A DNA stretch of 64,000 nucleotides from Cyclina sinensis. Lineage: Eukaryota; Mollusca; Bivalvia; Venerida; Veneridae. Under the pieces are notes generated by a model. It was not told where the DNA came from. It was given only the letters and a program-made list of their open reading frames with translations, and ran no database searches. Where the stretch lies: the NCBI GenBank assembly GCA_012932295.1, contig JAAONU010000004.1:23010872-23074871 (forward strand). The letters run 5' to 3'. Position 1 is the first letter of the stretch. Every line of letters begins with the position of its first letter. Made by a program: the position numbers and the translations under genes. Positions 62,076 to 64,000 of this stretch are shown here, piece after piece.

Positions 62076-62079
62076 ATAT

Positions 62080-62165
62080 GGCATAACACTTTGGGCTCCA
62101 GCTGGGATTCCATCCCGGGACTTTCCGAATCAAAGGTGGACGTCCTACCCACATAGCTATCGAAT
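62080..62165 (-). mobile_element. tRNA-like SINE fragment
   Basis: On the - strand tagctatgtgggtaggacg (A-box-like) precedes cgggatggaatcccag (B-box-like). It resembles 17720-17760. Confidence 0.45.
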
Positions 62166-62855
62166 ATGTCGTTGAGTTTAGTTAACTCTAATTAATCCTT
62201 ATATCGTACTTAATTTTCGACTTATTAATTGCTTCGTTAGCCATTGCGGAGTCAAAATTAATAAATATACTGTTATATTGGGTTTAACTCACCTGAGCAA
62301 AAAGTGTTTAAGGCGAGCTTTTGTGATCGTCATAATTATGTCGTGACTTACAGAGACGTGTTTTTACAATGCGTCTTTGAAATTTCAACTAAGTGTATAA
62401 TTGTGCATAAAGACTTCAACTTTGACTTAGTTGTTGACTTACCTGACCTTGACATATTGATCTACTTTTTGTTTTGAAGCTACATCTATAAACTTTGTAC
62501 AATGTATTTAGTTTTGAAAGAAAATTTTATTACTATTTATATTGACATTGTGATACACTATCAAATCGGACATTTACTTGTAATTGCTGCTCTAATTTTA
62601 CTCGTGTAAGCGATATAGGACTACCTTGGTCCTCTAATTTTGGATTAGTATGTATAATCATTTTCGTTATAACGCTTCTGTAAATACACTGTGTTTCAAA
62701 AGTGGAATGCGTCACAAGTGCTAAGAGTTAAAAAGTGTTTCATGTAAATAGGCAATACTTGATCTATGATAAATGCACATGTTCTCTTTGATTCTGCATC
62801 CCTCTACATATCAAAGTGAACATACTCTTCCCACTACAGCTTATGTAGTGATATA
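62166..62855. other. Spacer, nothing recognised
   Basis: AT-rich sequence without supported features. Confidence 0.35.
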
Positions 62856-62859
62856 AGTT

Positions 62860-63575
62860 AAACATATTTTATCACAGTAAAAATAGTATTTCTGACCTCA
62901 GTTCAAACAAACAACATAAACAAATGGGGACTGGGGTGTCCTTAGGTTGCTAGCGGACAAAGCAGCCTTAGATATACAAAGCGCATCACAGTTAAAATAG
63001 CATTTCTGAATCCAGTTCAAACTAACAAAATAAACAACAGTGGTTTTGTGGCGTTTTATTTGCAGATTCAAAAAAATGTTGTTTTAAAGAGAACTTACTA
63101 TCTGAAGACTGCTAGCGGCTAAGCGGCCTAGTAGTCTAAAATATACATAGTGTATCACAGTTAAAAAGGTTCTTGTTCACAAAGTTCACACAAACACTAT
63201 AAACAAAAATGTTTGGGATATCCTTTTGCAAATTAAAAAAAGGATTTTTATTAAAAGGGCTTTTGCTTTTTTAAGCTGCTAGCGGCTCAGCGGCCTGATG
63301 GCCTATGGTATACATAGTGCATCACAGTTTAAATATTATTTCCGAACTCAGTAAATGCAAACAAAGTAAACAAAAGGGGTTTCGACGTGTCCTTTTGCAA
63401 ATTAAAAATTAAAGAAAATAAGATTTCGTGAAGAAAAGTTTTAGGCTGCTAGAGGCCTAATGGCCGGTATCACCGTTATAAAAGTATTTGTGAACTCATT
63501 TGATACAAACAACATAAACAAAAGGGGTTTGGGGTGTCCATTTGTATATTCTAAATAAAAGATTTACATGAAGAG
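62860..63575 (+). repeat. Satellite block 3, about 165-bp monomers
   Basis: Four monomers anchored near 62950, 63110, 63280 and 63450 with ttgctagcgg/gctgctagcggctcagcggcc, then tatacatagtgcatcacagtt, then agttcaaacaaacaacataaac. Confidence 0.75.
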
Positions 63576-63587
63576 CAGTGGTAGTTA

Positions 63588-64000
63588 TGCTTCCCGAAGG
63601 GCGAGCATATAGTTGCCGCTTTGTCCGTCCGTTCGTCCCGTCCGTCAGTACGTCCGTCCGTCATAATTTTGTCCGGAGCATAACACAAATACTATGTGAG
63701 ATATCAAGACCAAACTTAATCGGTTGTTAGATCTCATTAAGGAACAGTGCATTGCATATGAACCATAACTCTTGTTTTATTAATTTTTGAGGTATTGTCC
63801 TTTGAAATTTTTCATACTTATTTTTTGTCCGGGGCATATCTCACAAAGTATAAAATATCAACTTAAAACTTAATAAGTAGATAGATCTCATTGATGAGCA
63901 GTGCAGTGCACAAGAACCATAACTCTTGCTTTATTAATTTTTGAATTATTGCCTTTTGAAATTTCTCATACTTATTTTTTGTCTGGGGCATAGCTCACAA
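63588..64000 (+). mobile_element. GTCC-headed repeat element, cut by window end
   Basis: Opens atgcttcccgaagggcgagcatatagttgccgc, then a GTCC run (63622-63662), then two and a bit units of about 180 bp with tttgtccggggcatatctcaca and cataactcttgttttatta. It runs off the window. Confidence 0.8.

Noticed and set aside
1..64000. CRISPR arrays, operons, Shine-Dalgarno sites and phage genes
   Set aside because: The window is animal nuclear DNA with introns and eukaryotic repeats; none of these apply, and no direct-repeat/spacer pattern was seen.

Overview
This window is eukaryotic DNA: AT-rich, sparse in genes, with GT-AG introns, microsatellites, tRNA-derived SINE pieces, Tc1/mariner and LINE remains and many old repeats. 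The content fits a marine invertebrate, most likely a bivalve mollusc. The pointers are a secreted C1q-domain protein, a small cluster of lectin-like MRH genes, and repeated elements that open with runs of GTCC, a type I associate with clam and mussel genomes. The species call is inference; no mitochondrial or ribosomal marker is present.

Genes. Five protein genes are supported. Three are paralogues of one multi-exon family that I read as mannose-6-phosphate-receptor-homology (MRH) proteins: copy C at the left edge (+ strand, 257-1542, first exon not in the window), copy A (- strand, 13323-18190) and copy B (- strand, 21196-24110). They were found by matching exons to each other. Exon order, intron phases (2,0,2,0) and the 85-nt fourth exon are the same in all three, which is strong evidence for real genes although no single exon looks impressive. 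The fourth gene (5755-6585, +) has two exons: a signal peptide plus coiled coil, then a complete C1q domain. The fifth (50907-52931, -) is an uninterrupted 674-codon gene for a type II membrane protein that joins a GT31-like galactosyltransferase-type domain to a STELLO/DUF288-type domain. MRH and C1q domains are both used to recognise glycans or other ligands, and the fifth product probably builds glycans, but nothing in the sequence shows that they act together.

Layout. 0-1.5 kb MRH copy C; 3.3-4.3 kb a decayed LINE 3' end; 5.7-6.6 kb C1q gene; 7-11.8 kb dispersed repeats, a poly-G/poly-C hairpin, a SINE and a 229-bp tandem array; 13.3-24.1 kb MRH copies A and B, with introns full of repeats; 25.6-28.4 kb three GTCC-type elements and a tRNA-Asp-derived SINE; 27.5-37.4 kb a diverged segmental duplication in which each unit took a separate Tc1 insertion, with a LINE ORF1 fragment between them; 37.5-43.4 kb mostly featureless; 43.4-47.2 kb a second tandem duplication carrying a MITE whose inner segment is inverted between copies; 48.5-50 kb simple repeats; 50.9-52.9 kb glycosyltransferase gene; 56.65-58.36 kb a complete fold-back element with 514-bp arms and a 5-bp target duplication; 59.7-63.6 kb satellite blocks of about 165-bp monomers in opposite orientations; and a further GTCC-type element running off the right end.

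Limits. All splice sites, domain assignments and repeat boundaries were read by eye, without alignment software. MRH 3' ends and start codons are the least certain gene parts. Many short open frames in the window look like chance in AT-rich DNA and were left out.
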